DNA from: Holophagae bacterium
GTDB taxonomy: Bacteria > Acidobacteriota > Holophagae > Acanthopleuribacterales > Acanthopleuribacteraceae
Assembly (NCBI GenBank): GCA_030429565.1
Contig: JAUIFE010000001.1
Span: 1,240,001-1,304,000 of the forward strand
Reading direction: 5' to 3'
DNA: 64,000 nt
Below are positions 9,232 to 17,832 of the stretch, one piece after another. Made by a program: the position numbers and the translations under genes. The notes beneath the pieces were generated by a model. That model was not told the origin of the DNA. It was given only the letters and a program-made list of their open reading frames with translations, and searched no databases. Each line of letters begins with the position of its first letter. Positions within the stretch are counted from its first letter, which is position 1.

Positions 9232-9687
9232 ACGATTGGTCGATAAAAAAAAATGTAAGGGTCGTCCGTTTTCTGCCAGGCAGCGTTCCAAAATCCTCTT
9301 TTAGTCGACTTCCCGTGGCGCGAACAGGTCCAGGACGCACCAGGCACTTTCAACAATGTATGAGCTACATCACATTAGAGCACACTTCGGACTTTTCGAA
9401 CAGCGGCTATTTTGTCTTTTTCTCTCTCTGGAAATTTTTAATTACTCCATTTTTACCCACACACCACTCGATTCACTTAAATCTCAACACTCCATTTTTC
9501 CGTCGCTTTCCGCGCCCGCCAAGGCAACCTCGCCCGTCGCATCCGCCGCCGGCAAGCTTGCGGTTGGTTTTTGATCGAGCCTCCGTTAAAATAAACCTGC
9601 TTTTCCGTTTCGATCCCCCTTTAACCGGCCCGCTCCGCTAACCTTAGCCTCGTTCTTATCGACCTGAAATAAAGAAAGATGTGATTC

Positions 9688-10902
9688 ATGCTGGATTCAA
9701 ATCGCTTCTTGGTCATCCATCGCGATACCGCAAAGGCCAATCAAGTCAAAAACGTACTGGAGCGCGCGGGTTTTCGTGCCGCCTGTATCCATTCGGGTAT
9801 GGAAGGTGTGCCTAAGTTCGAGACCTTCAAGCCAGGTGTCGTGATGATTGAGTCGGGTTTAACCGACATGCCGGTGCCTGTGTTGGTGCAGGCTCTGCGC
9901 GAAATGGTGGTCGACTTCCCCATTTGGCTACTCGCCGATGAACCCAATGAATCGACGCTCGACGAGGCGCGTGGTATCGGCGCCTACGGTGTCCTACAAA
10001 CGCCGGTGTCGGTGCGCGACTTACCGCGCCTCAACACCCAAGAACTTGAGGATCTCTCCGAACTCAACGACGACACCTTAAACGATTTTGTACCCAATCA
10101 CCTTTGGCAGGAACAACCCACCGCCAAACACCACACGCGCCTGATCGCCACCGATCTCATGCAACGCGGCGGCCTCAAACACCACGGCCACCTGGTCGTC
10201 ATCGGCGACCTCGAAGGCGTCGACAACCTTTATGTCGACGGCGATCTCAGCATTCAAGGCAGCGTGCGCGGCTGCCACATTCGCTGTCGCGGCAATGTAT
10301 TGGTGACCGGCGAAATTAGCGATTGCCGCGATAAAGGCGTTTTTGCCCGCGCCAACCTCGCCGTCGGCACCATCCAAAACGCCCACGTCGTCGCCGGTAA
10401 AAACCTGTTTCTCAAACACAACTGCATTAAAAGTGCGGTGTACGTCATGCAACAAATGGTGGCCTTTGGCGACGACTCGCGTTTGGTCGGCGGCATCACC
10501 CGCGTCTGCGAACACATTGGGTTCGCCATCATCGGCGACGGCGAACAGACCCACACCCAAATTGAACTGGCGCCGCCCCTGCTGCACGAGTCCTGGCAAC
10601 GCACCAAAAAACACTTTTGGAAAAGCGCGGTTTCGATCAATCACAAACTCGCCAAAACCAAGGGCAAAGCCATTCGCAAGCACCTTGAGGACCCACGCTT
10701 TTACGTGATGCAGGCCGAAATGATCGCGAACCGTGTCTATCCCGGCGTCAGCATCCGCATCGGCAAATTCGAGGACTACATCTTCGAATCGTTCCGCGAA
10801 CCGACCCGCATTTTTGTCGGCCTGAAACACAAAAAGGCCTTTGGCATTTGCGCGCGCCCGCGCAAGAAAAAGAAATCGCACGTTCTTAAAAAGGAAGCCT
10901 AA
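9688..10902 (+). CDS. Degenerate receiver domain fused to DUF342/FapA-like beta-helix
   Basis: A 404-residue cytoplasmic protein. Residues 5-115 have the alternating pattern of a CheY-type receiver, but the phosphoacceptor position reads VVMIESGL (Glu55 instead of Asp) and the conserved Lys is replaced in LQTPVS, so it is probably not phosphorylated, or is locked in an active-like state. Residues about 165-290 show the short Gly-rich repeats of DUF342/FapA (for example GDLEGVDNLYVDGDLSIQG and the 'NAHVVAGKNLF' turn), which fold into a right-handed beta-helix. The C-terminus is basic (RPRKKKKS). DUF342 proteins are linked to polymers, surface structures and motility in several phyla, but no single activity is known. 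It is the first gene of a four-gene operon: its TAA shares one base with the next ATG. Confidence 0.75.
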   Translation: MLDSNRFLVIHRDTAKANQVKNVLERAGFRAACIHSGMEGVPKFETFKPGVVMIESGLTDMPVPVLVQALREMVVDFPIWLLADEPNESTLDEARGIGAYGVLQTPVSVRDLPRLNTQELEDLSELNDDTLNDFVPNHLWQEQPTAKHHTRLIATDLMQRGGLKHHGHLVVIGDLEGVDNLYVDGDLSIQGSVRGCHIRCRGNVLVTGEISDCRDKGVFARANLAVGTIQNAHVVAGKNLFLKHNCIKSAVYVMQQMVAFGDDSRLVGGITRVCEHIGFAIIGDGEQTHTQIELAPPLLHESWQRTKKHFWKSAVSINHKLAKTKGKAIRKHLEDPRFYVMQAEMIANRVYPGVSIRIGKFEDYIFESFREPTRIFVGLKHKKAFGICARPRKKKKSHVLKKEA

Positions 10903-12104
10903 TGTGGTTCAGCCTGGTTTTGCTGCTGTTTGCCACGCCCCAAGACCCGCTGATTTTTCCCGGTGACGCCACGCCAACCCACTGCCTAACGCCAAGTTCG
11001 CAGGCCTGGTGGATCCGCCAGGATGACGGCGCGTTGCCGCAACTGTGGTCGCAACGCGACAAAAAAGCCTATACGCCCGATCCAGCCGTTTTGTTTGTGG
11101 CCGGTGACGGCGGCGGCGGTCTGGCGGCGGTGACCGCAAGCGGGTTGGCGCCGTTAACGCCAAACAACGACAAACTGGAACCGGGCCCGGCCAGGGTCTC
11201 CTTCGACGAACCACTCACCGAAAATCACCCATGGCTGCCGACATCCACCTTTCACATCCACGGTCACTCCTGGCTGGTGATCGCCAACGGCCGCCGCATT
11301 GGCGCCGTTCCGATTGACGCCAAGCAACCGGCCGCCTTTTTCCCGGCCCCCGCACTGGCGACCGACGCCGACCCGGCACACCACAGCTTCCTGCAACCGG
11401 TTTTTATCCAAGCGGGCAACCTGCTCTATGCGGTATTCCCGTCCGGCGTGTTTACGCTAACCTTCGCCAAAAATCAGCCGCCGCGCGCCGGTTTCGTGGC
11501 TTTGCCCGAAACCGAAAGCCTGGAACAAGTGGTGCCGATTTGGTTGCCAGGACGGAGCGACGCACACTGGCTGTTCTACGGCGGCGAGTTTGGTGATCTC
11601 AATAAATTTGGCTGGCGCATCACCGACCACAGCGGCAAAAGCCAAGCGCAAGGCGACGGCATTTTGGTCAAACACGCACTCGAAAGCGACGCCAAAGAAG
11701 CGCGCTTGCTGGTTTTTACGGTTTCTAACAAACTGTCGACTCACGCCTTCTCGCGTATCAGCGGCAACACCACCTTTCACTGCGACACGCTTGTGTTCCG
11801 CGCCGGCACCTGGTCGGTCAAACAATCGTTTCAATTTAAGGTGGCCAAAGACGACGATAAACCGCGCCGCCCGGTCGCCTTGCAGTGGCAACGCGATCAA
11901 AACGGTGACGGTTTTAACGAATTACTGGTTTCGGATGCGCGGCGCGGCGCGCGTGTGTATGTTTCCAACGCGGACGGCACCTTTAACGAGAAGCCGGAGG
12001 ACAAAGGCCTGGAAGCCTTTCACCGCGCCATTCCGACAGGCGACCACCTTTGGCTCGCTTGGCGCCAAGACGGCCAATGGAGATTGCAGGACCAACAACC
12101 ATGA
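10902..12104 (+). CDS. Exported protein with FG-GAP/VCBS-like repeat (400 aa)
   Basis: The function is not recognised. The start ATG overlaps the stop of the preceding gene by one base. Residues 1-13 (WFSLVLLLFATP) form a short signal peptide. The rest is beta-rich; near residues 325-360 a DQNGDGFNELLVSD segment followed by an aromatic/Gly turn matches the Ca-binding FG-GAP/VCBS type of repeat. A solitary degenerate propeller is therefore likely. It is translationally coupled to the next gene (ATGA overlap at 12101-12104), a similar exported protein, which suggests that the pair acts together in the periplasm or at the cell surface. Confidence 0.75.
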   Translation: MWFSLVLLLFATPQDPLIFPGDATPTHCLTPSSQAWWIRQDDGALPQLWSQRDKKAYTPDPAVLFVAGDGGGGLAAVTASGLAPLTPNNDKLEPGPARVSFDEPLTENHPWLPTSTFHIHGHSWLVIANGRRIGAVPIDAKQPAAFFPAPALATDADPAHHSFLQPVFIQAGNLLYAVFPSGVFTLTFAKNQPPRAGFVALPETESLEQVVPIWLPGRSDAHWLFYGGEFGDLNKFGWRITDHSGKSQAQGDGILVKHALESDAKEARLLVFTVSNKLSTHAFSRISGNTTFHCDTLVFRAGTWSVKQSFQFKVAKDDDKPRRPVALQWQRDQNGDGFNELLVSDARRGARVYVSNADGTFNEKPEDKGLEAFHRAIPTGDHLWLAWRQDGQWRLQDQQP

Positions 12105-13231
12105 TTGTATCGATATGGTTGGCAATGCTATGCGCGTTGCCAACAGCGGTCAGCCCGCGTTATTTGCGTGCCGATCACCTCATCCGCGAAGAAAAATCCG
12201 CACTGGTCGTGCTTGATCCGCACGCGGCCGCCGCCAAACCGCAACGCCTGGAAGGCGCGCGATTGGTGACCCTGGTGGCCGACGGCTTTTTGTTTCGCGA
12301 CAGTCGCGGCCTTGCCTTTTATCACCTCAGCGACGGCAAGCAAAAACGCTTGCCCGAGCCGCCCGACCAAGCGCTACAAATTGATTTGCCTTGGGTCACC
12401 GGACCGGCACTTTTCACGCGCGGCGCCTTACATGTGCTTCATCAGGAAACGTGGGTGAGTTTGCCGGTGCCGATTTGGTACGATTTCGCCACCAACACCG
12501 AAGCAGCGGGCGCGGTCCAGGGTTTAATCGGCCGCTTCCCACAGGTAACCCAAGGTGACGGCGGCCGTTATCTGATTTATCAGCCCAAGTCGGGACGACT
12601 GCTGATTTGGCGGCCGGCAGACGGCAAACTCGAAGAAAAGGACACGGACGACGACATGCGTTTGGTGCGCATTGCCGGTCAAGCGATGTGGTTAGGTTAC
12701 CCGAATGACCGCAACGCAGCTTTGGTTGACTGGAGCACGCCGACCAAAGGCACGCAAAAAACCCGTATTACCGGTCTCAACCAATACAGTCCGCTACAAG
12801 CCGATCACGAAGGTTTGTGGGTGCTCGGTTTTAGTGACGGTTGGCGCGACATGTTGGCGGCCTGGAAATCGGGCAAAATCGACGTCCACCTCAATTACCT
12901 GCGCTACCAAGCAGGTCAACTCGACAACCAAAGTGAAAAACTCGCGGACATGCCGCTCTCGCTCACGCTGACGACGTCCAACAGCGGCTCACCGCGCTCC
13001 GATGTGCAGCCAGGATTCGAGATCGTGCCGGTACTGGGCGCGGCGGGACACTTGGCGCTGATGCAGGATGGACAGTTAAGCGTTTACCGCGCGGGCAATA
13101 AAGAAGCGGTTCACCGGGTTAATTTAAGCAAAAAGGCGGCAGCACCGGTGGCCGTGGTGCGCCGCAAAAAAGAAGGTTTTGTGGTGTATTATGCGGACGG
13201 GCAAAGCGAGCGACTGGAGGCCAAACCATGA
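12101..13231 (+). CDS. Exported beta-rich protein, probable propeller (376 aa)
   Basis: No named family. The frame is open from 12050, but the ATG at 12101 overlaps the upstream TGA (ATGA) and gives a proper signal peptide (IVSIWLAMLCALPTAVS), so it is taken as the start. The mature part has repeated hydrophobic-strand/turn units with W, Y and DG turns (for example LIYQPKSGRLLIWRPADGK, about 165-185), typical of a WD/PQQ-like propeller. There is no obvious catalytic motif. It is the third gene of the operon 9688-13641 and is coupled to the thioesterase by a second ATGA overlap. Confidence 0.75.
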   Translation: MIVSIWLAMLCALPTAVSPRYLRADHLIREEKSALVVLDPHAAAAKPQRLEGARLVTLVADGFLFRDSRGLAFYHLSDGKQKRLPEPPDQALQIDLPWVTGPALFTRGALHVLHQETWVSLPVPIWYDFATNTEAAGAVQGLIGRFPQVTQGDGGRYLIYQPKSGRLLIWRPADGKLEEKDTDDDMRLVRIAGQAMWLGYPNDRNAALVDWSTPTKGTQKTRITGLNQYSPLQADHEGLWVLGFSDGWRDMLAAWKSGKIDVHLNYLRYQAGQLDNQSEKLADMPLSLTLTTSNSGSPRSDVQPGFEIVPVLGAAGHLALMQDGQLSVYRAGNKEAVHRVNLSKKAAAPVAVVRRKKEGFVVYYADGQSERLEAKP

Positions 13232-13641
13232 CCTGGTATGAATCGGATATCGCGGTACGTTACGCCGACACCGATCAAATGGGGGTGATCCACCACGCCT
13301 CGCATTTACTTTACTGTGAAATGGGCCGCATCGCCTTTTGTGCAGCGGTGAATCTGCCGTACCACGAGCTGGAAAAAGCGGGCTATTACCTGATGGTTTC
13401 CGAACTAACCGGCCGTTACCGCGCGCCGGCCCGCTACGGCGACGCGCTTTATATCAAAACAGCGATTGCGCTGCTCAAACCCAAACTGATCCAATTTAAA
13501 TACGAAATCCGCAACCGGGCCGATGATCGGTTGCTGTTTACCGGCACCTCGAAACACCTGTTCAGCCAAGGCACCAAGGCAGCAGTGCGCCTGCCGGCCG
13601 AGTTTTACGCGGTATTTGAAGCGGCCTGCCACCTGAATTGA
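13228..13641 (+). CDS. Acyl-CoA thioesterase, YbgC/4HBT hotdog family
   Basis: A 137-residue single hotdog domain, the normal length for YbgC-like thioesterases. The N-terminal signature RYADTDQMGVIHHASHL contains the catalytic Asp16 and the HH-x-S turn that binds the thioester. Such enzymes hydrolyse short- or medium-chain acyl-CoA or acyl-ACP; YbgC itself sits in Tol-Pal operons, but no tol gene is nearby here. The ATG overlaps the stop of the upstream gene (ATGA, 13228-13231), so it is translated as the last gene of the operon. Its link with the two exported proteins and the DUF342 protein is unexplained. Confidence 0.9.
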   Translation: MTWYESDIAVRYADTDQMGVIHHASHLLYCEMGRIAFCAAVNLPYHELEKAGYYLMVSELTGRYRAPARYGDALYIKTAIALLKPKLIQFKYEIRNRADDRLLFTGTSKHLFSQGTKAAVRLPAEFYAVFEAACHLN

Positions 13642-13643
13642 GC

Positions 13644-13779
13644 GATTCTCGGCGGCGAAATCGCACAAAATGATGGGCTGCAATATCTCGTAAAAATGCT
13701 CGCCGTACTTGCCAGTACGCCTGTGCTTTTTCCAAAACATTTCGCTCCAACATTTTGTGCGATTTCATCCACCCGAATC
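13644..13779. repeat. Palindromic MITE/REP-like element, 136 bp
   Basis: Outer ends GATTC (13644-13648) and GAATC (13775-13779) are inverted. Inside them GAAATCGCACAAAAT (13657-13671) and ATTTTGTGCGATTTC (13752-13766) are a perfect 15-base inverted repeat, and the centre holds GTACT/AGTAC around TGCC. It begins three bases after the thioesterase stop codon. It has no coding capacity. Only one copy was seen in the window, so mobility is not shown. It could also act as a bulky transcription end. Confidence 0.65.
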
Positions 13780-13816
13780 ACTCAGTTCAGGTCCCAGCAC
13801 GATACTGAGGAACCAT

Positions 13817-13844
13817 AAAAAAAACGGCGGACCGAAGCCCGCCG
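13817..13844 (-). terminator. Rho-independent terminator (minus strand)
   Basis: On the minus strand CGGCGGGC-TTCG-GTCCGCCG (13844 to 13825) is followed by eight T residues (13824 to 13817): a GC-rich stem with a stable tetraloop and U tract. It would end the transcript of the small gene at 14011-14259. Confidence 0.85.
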
Positions 13845-14010
13845 CCGAGGTCGAATCCCGTTTCCGACCGATTGTTTTGCAAAACCCGACTGCTAAATCC
13901 TTGGTGAGGAGCAACACCAAAGATTTTGCGTTTCAGGGCAAGCGGGATTGGTTGCAGTTAAAAACTAAAGCACTAATGGATGCATGAATTCAGGTAAGAA
14001 GCCACATGCT

Positions 14011-14259
14011 TTAGTCGGGAAAGGGATAACGAAAAAAGTATTCACCCAAAGGGTTCCAATACTCGGGAAAGATAATAATGATCCCTTGCCGTGGCAGAGC
14101 CGGCGCCGGAGCGGTCGACAAGGTTTCGACGCCGTCACTCAGAGCAACAGGAGCGTCATAAACCGAATGAACCGAATAACTCGCGGTCACTTCTTGTGTG
14201 TCGATCTGGGGCGGGGTCACCATCCAGGAAAGGAACATGAACGTCATGGGGAGAATCAT
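14011..14259 (-). CDS. Small putative exported protein (82 aa)
   Basis: No family is recognised. ATG 14259 follows GAGGTG; an ATG four codons upstream is possible but leaves no room for a ribosome site. Residues 1-15 are hydrophobic (ILPMTFMFLSWMV) and could be a signal peptide; the remainder has SYSVHSVYDAPVALSDG, a Pro/Ala stretch, and an aromatic C-terminus (IIIIFPEYWNPLGEYFFRYPFPD region). Support: ribosome site, plausible signal peptide and a strong terminator in the right orientation 167 bases downstream. It could still be a spurious frame. Confidence 0.5.
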   Translation of the reverse strand: MILPMTFMFLSWMVTPPQIDTQEVTASYSVHSVYDAPVALSDGVETLSTAPAPALPRQGIIIIFPEYWNPLGEYFFRYPFPD

Positions 14260-15032
14260 AGGGCACCTCATTTTTTAATATTTCAGAACTCAAATACAAA
14301 GCTTTGATTTGTCATACGCCGGTTATTTTTGCGTACATACCCCACCTAACACAGCCACACTAAAATACTCACACGCATCAACGTAAAGATTAAAAAAACA
14401 AACCTTTTTATACGCAAACCCGTTCACATAAACACTTTATTCAAATCTCCAAGATACTATGTAAATAATCCATAAAGTTCGCAAGATTTGTTTCGGTGAC
14501 ACCGTCACCTTGGGTTTCCGATACCTGTGCTGGACCCGACCGACCAAAAGGAAAACGACCTCACGAAAAAGCGAGCACCCCATGGTGGTGGCTAAGCGGG
14601 AGAACCCCCAGCAAACTTTAAACAATCCAAACCAATCAAACCAAGGGACTTGCAGAGAAACAGCGGCCATTTTTTCGATTTTGTCAAAACAACCGACTAA
14701 TCCTTTTTGCTATGATGGGCGTATGGTTTTCCCGGGTACAAGAGCAGTGTTCTCAAGCGCGTGGCCAATCCTTGGCACCTTGCCGTGTCGGATACGCCTT
14801 CGCACAGAGTAATGCTCTTTTCCGGGCCACCCGCCGACGAACGTCACAGGCGGCACGTGCCTTCCTCACGAGGGCTTTCTCCCTCCCCACTCAGCAAAAA
14901 GTTTGATCGGAGCAGTATGGCAGCGTCAGTTTTTACGATTTGTCCCTGCCGGCGCGTCCGATTCACGGCGGACCTTCGGCGTGCGTTTCAGCCAAATGAC
15001 CGCAATCAAACCAAGTACAACGAGGTGATTGG
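14260..15032. other. Intergenic region upstream of the ABC transporter operon
   Basis: No supported gene in about 770 bases. The first 200 bases are AT-rich and probably carry the promoter of the minus-strand gene at 14259. A perfect palindrome, GGTGACACCGTCACC, lies at 14495-14509. The stretch 14720-15030 is GC-rich with several possible stems and may be a long structured leader of the transporter mRNA, but no riboswitch class was recognised. A TATGAT box at 14711-14716 lacks a properly spaced -35. Confidence 0.4.
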
Positions 15033-15971
15033 TTGCTTTTAGAAATCAAAGATTTCTCGGTGTCTTACGGCAAAAACCGAGTGTTAAACAACATTAATCT
15101 GAGCCTGCCCAACGCGGCGGTCGGGCTGCTCGGCCCCAACGGCGCGGGCAAGTCGACGCTGATCAAAGCGGTGCTCGGTCTCATCAAACCCGACAGCGGC
15201 ACAGGCCGTTTTCTGGATTTCAGCCTGGGCGGCGGCGACCGCCGCATCCGCCAATTCGTCGGCTATATGCCTGAAAGTGAATGCCTTATCCCTGGATTCA
15301 CAGCGGTACGATACGTGTCGTACGCGGCGCAGTTAAATGGTTTGTCGCGGCGCGAAGCCTTTAAACGCGCCCACCAGGTGTTGTATCTGGTCGGTCTGGG
15401 CGAAGCGCGTTACCGCGACCTCAGTACTTACAGTACGGGTATGAGGCAACGGCTTAAGTTGGCCCAGGCGATTGTTCACGATCCCTACTTGGTGTTTCTC
15501 GATGAACCCACCAACGGCCTCGACCCCGAAGGCCGCGAGGAAATGCTCGATCTCATTCGCCAAATCGCCGAAATTGAAGATCGCTGTATCGTGCTCAGCT
15601 CGCATTTAATGCGCGACGTCGAACGCTGCACGGAGTTCGTCGTCATCATGGACCAAGCCCAAATTAAGTGTTCCGGTTACATCAAAGACCTGTGCGCGGG
15701 ACAAGCGGATCGCTACAGCCTGCGTATCGCAGGCAGCGTCCCACAAGCGGTTGACATCCTAACCCAACAAAATCTGAAGGTGGAACACGTCCACAAACGC
15801 GAACCTGCATTTGAAGTCACGTTGCGCGACGGCTTTACCGCCAACGACCTGTTCTATCACCTGGGCGAGGCCCAGATCCAGATTCGTCAGTTAAAACCGC
15901 GCCGGTTTACGGTTGAAGAGCTTTACCGCAAACACGTTGCGATTGGAGGTCACGATGGAAGCCAAGAGTGA
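15033..15971 (+). CDS. ABC transporter ATP-binding protein (first pair)
   Basis: A 312-residue ATPase of the ABC-2 exporter type (CcmA/NatA-like). It starts at TTG 15033 behind GAGGTG. Walker A is GPNGAGKST (Lys40), the signature is YSTGMRQRL (about 137), Walker B is LVFLDEPTNGLD, and the switch His is in LSSHLM. A C-terminal extension of about 90 residues follows, as is common for exporters that act on drugs, polymers or surface material. It overlaps the next gene, its permease, by 17 bases. It is the first gene of the four-gene operon 15033-18699. Confidence 0.95.
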   Translation: MLLEIKDFSVSYGKNRVLNNINLSLPNAAVGLLGPNGAGKSTLIKAVLGLIKPDSGTGRFLDFSLGGGDRRIRQFVGYMPESECLIPGFTAVRYVSYAAQLNGLSRREAFKRAHQVLYLVGLGEARYRDLSTYSTGMRQRLKLAQAIVHDPYLVFLDEPTNGLDPEGREEMLDLIRQIAEIEDRCIVLSSHLMRDVERCTEFVVIMDQAQIKCSGYIKDLCAGQADRYSLRIAGSVPQAVDILTQQNLKVEHVHKREPAFEVTLRDGFTANDLFYHLGEAQIQIRQLKPRRFTVEELYRKHVAIGGHDGSQE

Positions 15972-16872
15972 GATTTATTCACAGGGTTACCGCAAATGGG
16001 AAGGCGAACGCAAACAACACACGCCACCCTGGTTTTTGATCGGCCAAGCCGGCATCGCCAACATCATGGACTCGTCGGGCAAAAAAACCAAATTCCTGTT
16101 TTCGGCCCTGTTCCTGTTTTTTTATGTGGGCGCGTTTGTCGTCACCGTGTTGCGGTTACAAGCGGCGGCCTTGCGCGCCGTCCCCGCCATTGCGCCGTTT
16201 GTGGAAATCATCGACCAACTCAACCCCAACCAACCCGAAATGTGGTGGCACGCGCAAATGCTCTCTACCCCAACCGCCACTTTTGCCTTCATCGCGATGA
16301 TCCTTTACGGCTCGCAACTGATTGCCAAAGACAAGGCCGCCAATGCCCTGCAGATCTATTTCTCCAAGGCAGTCACACGAACCGATTACCTGGCCGGAAA
16401 GCTTTTTTCGATTGGCCTCATCCTCGCACTGGCCACTCTGGGTCCAAGCGCGGTTACCCTGGTGGTTGGTTTGTTCGTCACACCGGACTTCACCCTTTAC
16501 CTTAGTCAAGCCTGGTACGTGCCTTTCATCGTGCTTGCCTTCTGGTTGTTTTACACCATTACCTATGGCGCGGTGATCCTCGCTTTCTCGGCATCGCAAA
16601 CCAGCAGCATGCGCGCAGCCATTATGTTTTTCGGTTTCCTGATGGCGAGCGAACTAGTACCGCTTTTGATCAGCCAAATTATCGGCGCCAATGACTTCAT
16701 CTCCGCACTTAGCTGGAGCGACGCGGTCCAAGGCGTTGGCCATGCGTTATTGAACCAAGAAGCAGCCGACGGCGGCCTGTTCTTCTGGCGCTGTATTACC
16801 GTGACCATTTACACGGTGGTGGCGATGGTGTTTCTATCACGTCGAATTGAACCTGTAGCGGTGGTGAGCTAA
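15955..16872 (+). CDS. ABC-2 type permease (first pair)
   Basis: A 305-residue integral membrane protein with about six hydrophobic segments. The start at 15955 (GGAGGT four bases before) is preferred to in-frame codons further upstream inside the ATPase gene. The cytoplasmic N-terminus contains YSQGYRKWEGERK, the 'Y-x-G-Y-R-x-W-x-G' type of entry motif seen in ABC-2 permeases of this kind. The first loop between helices 1 and 2 is long. It should form the channel with the ATPase just upstream. Its TAA overlaps the next ATG by one base (16872). The transported substrate is unknown. Confidence 0.85.
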   Translation: MEAKSEIYSQGYRKWEGERKQHTPPWFLIGQAGIANIMDSSGKKTKFLFSALFLFFYVGAFVVTVLRLQAAALRAVPAIAPFVEIIDQLNPNQPEMWWHAQMLSTPTATFAFIAMILYGSQLIAKDKAANALQIYFSKAVTRTDYLAGKLFSIGLILALATLGPSAVTLVVGLFVTPDFTLYLSQAWYVPFIVLAFWLFYTITYGAVILAFSASQTSSMRAAIMFFGFLMASELVPLLISQIIGANDFISALSWSDAVQGVGHALLNQEAADGGLFFWRCITVTIYTVVAMVFLSRRIEPVAVVS

Positions 16873-17822
16873 TGGATAATATAAAAGCAACAGGACAGCA
16901 ATACACGATTGAGGTCGACCAGGTCTCCAAATGGTACGGCGACGTCTCGGCTCTGAATGACGTATCCCTTTCCATCAGCCCCGGTGTTTCCGGCCTGCTC
17001 GGCCCCAACGGCGCCGGCAAATCGACCTTACTTAAACTGATGAGTGGCCAATTAGACCCCAGCCTCGGCAGCATCCGCATTCTCGGCCAAAGCTTTGACA
17101 ACAATCCTCAACTGTTCCACCAAATCGGTTTATGTCCCGAGCAAGACAGCCTGTGGGAAGAACTTAACGGACCCGCTTTCCTAACAGCGATGTTGGAATT
17201 ACAAGGTTGGTCGGCGCGCGATGCTAAAAAACGGGCCAATGAACTGATCGGCCTGTTTGACCTGGCCAAGGCGGGTCGCCGCAAGGTTAGCGGCTACTCC
17301 AAAGGCATGCGGCAAAAATTGCGCATCGCCCAAAGCTTGGCACACCGTCCTAAGGTGCTGTTCCTAGATGAACCGATGAGCGGCCTCGATGCCACCAGCC
17401 GAACCCTGGTCGCCGACATCATCCGCGAACTCGGCGAAACCGGTGTCACCATCGTGGTCAGTTCGCACGTCCTGCACGAGGTGGAGAACATCACCAAGGA
17501 AGTGATCATCATCAACCAGGGCGCGCTGCGGGCACGCGGCAACGTGTATGAAATTCGCGAGTTGCTGGCCGACCACCCGCTCCAACTGGAGTTACGCGTC
17601 AGCGATCCGCGCCGCTTTTCCCAAGCGTGTCTCGCCAAGAGCCACGTCGTCAAAATTGAGCTTGATCCCATGGAAGAGAATCGTGTGCTGGTTTTCACCC
17701 AACACCAAAACCAATTCTTTCAAGACCTTTATCAAATTCTGAAAGAAGAAGAAATCGCCATCACCAGCTTACACGCCGAAGACGAAGACATGGAAGCCGT
17801 CTTTAATTACCTGATCAAATAA
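16872..17822 (+). CDS. ABC transporter ATP-binding protein (second pair)
   Basis: A 316-residue ATPase. Walker A is GPNGAGKST (Lys50), the signature is YSKGMRQKLRIAQ, Walker B is VLFLDEPMSGLD, and the switch His is in VVSSHVLHEVE. It resembles the first ATPase (15033) in layout, with a similar C-terminal extension, but is clearly a different protein. Two ATPase/permease pairs in one operon suggest a hetero-oligomeric exporter or two related exporters regulated together. Confidence 0.95.
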   Translation: MDNIKATGQQYTIEVDQVSKWYGDVSALNDVSLSISPGVSGLLGPNGAGKSTLLKLMSGQLDPSLGSIRILGQSFDNNPQLFHQIGLCPEQDSLWEELNGPAFLTAMLELQGWSARDAKKRANELIGLFDLAKAGRRKVSGYSKGMRQKLRIAQSLAHRPKVLFLDEPMSGLDATSRTLVADIIRELGETGVTIVVSSHVLHEVENITKEVIIINQGALRARGNVYEIRELLADHPLQLELRVSDPRRFSQACLAKSHVVKIELDPMEENRVLVFTQHQNQFFQDLYQILKEEEIAITSLHAEDEDMEAVFNYLIK

Positions 17823-17832
17823 GGGAGCCCGC

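Larger units (their letters stand above)
8791..9687. other. Long intergenic region with a plus-strand terminator
   Basis: About 900 bases without a supported gene. Open frames here are short, lack ribosome sites and have odd composition. The notable content is the stem-loop set and terminator at 9080-9231. From 9400 to 9560 the plus strand is C/T-rich and unstructured. The promoter of the operon starting at 9688 should lie in the last 100 bases, but no clear hexamers were found. Confidence 0.5.

Noticed and set aside
9129..9641. 170-codon plus-strand open frame
   Set aside because: It runs through the terminator at 9205-9231 and its composition (Phe/Pro/Arg runs from C/T-rich DNA) is not protein-like.
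13847..13862. GGTCGAATCCCG resembling a tRNA T-loop
   Set aside because: No matching acceptor, D or anticodon arms around it; it adjoins a terminator instead.
14711..14716. TATGAT as a -10 box for the ABC operon
   Set aside because: The nearest good -35 (TTGTCA at 14681) is 24 bases away, too far for a standard promoter.
14510..14906. Overlapping plus-strand frames upstream of the ABC operon
   Set aside because: No ribosome sites, Arg/Thr-rich random composition, and they overlap each other in different frames.
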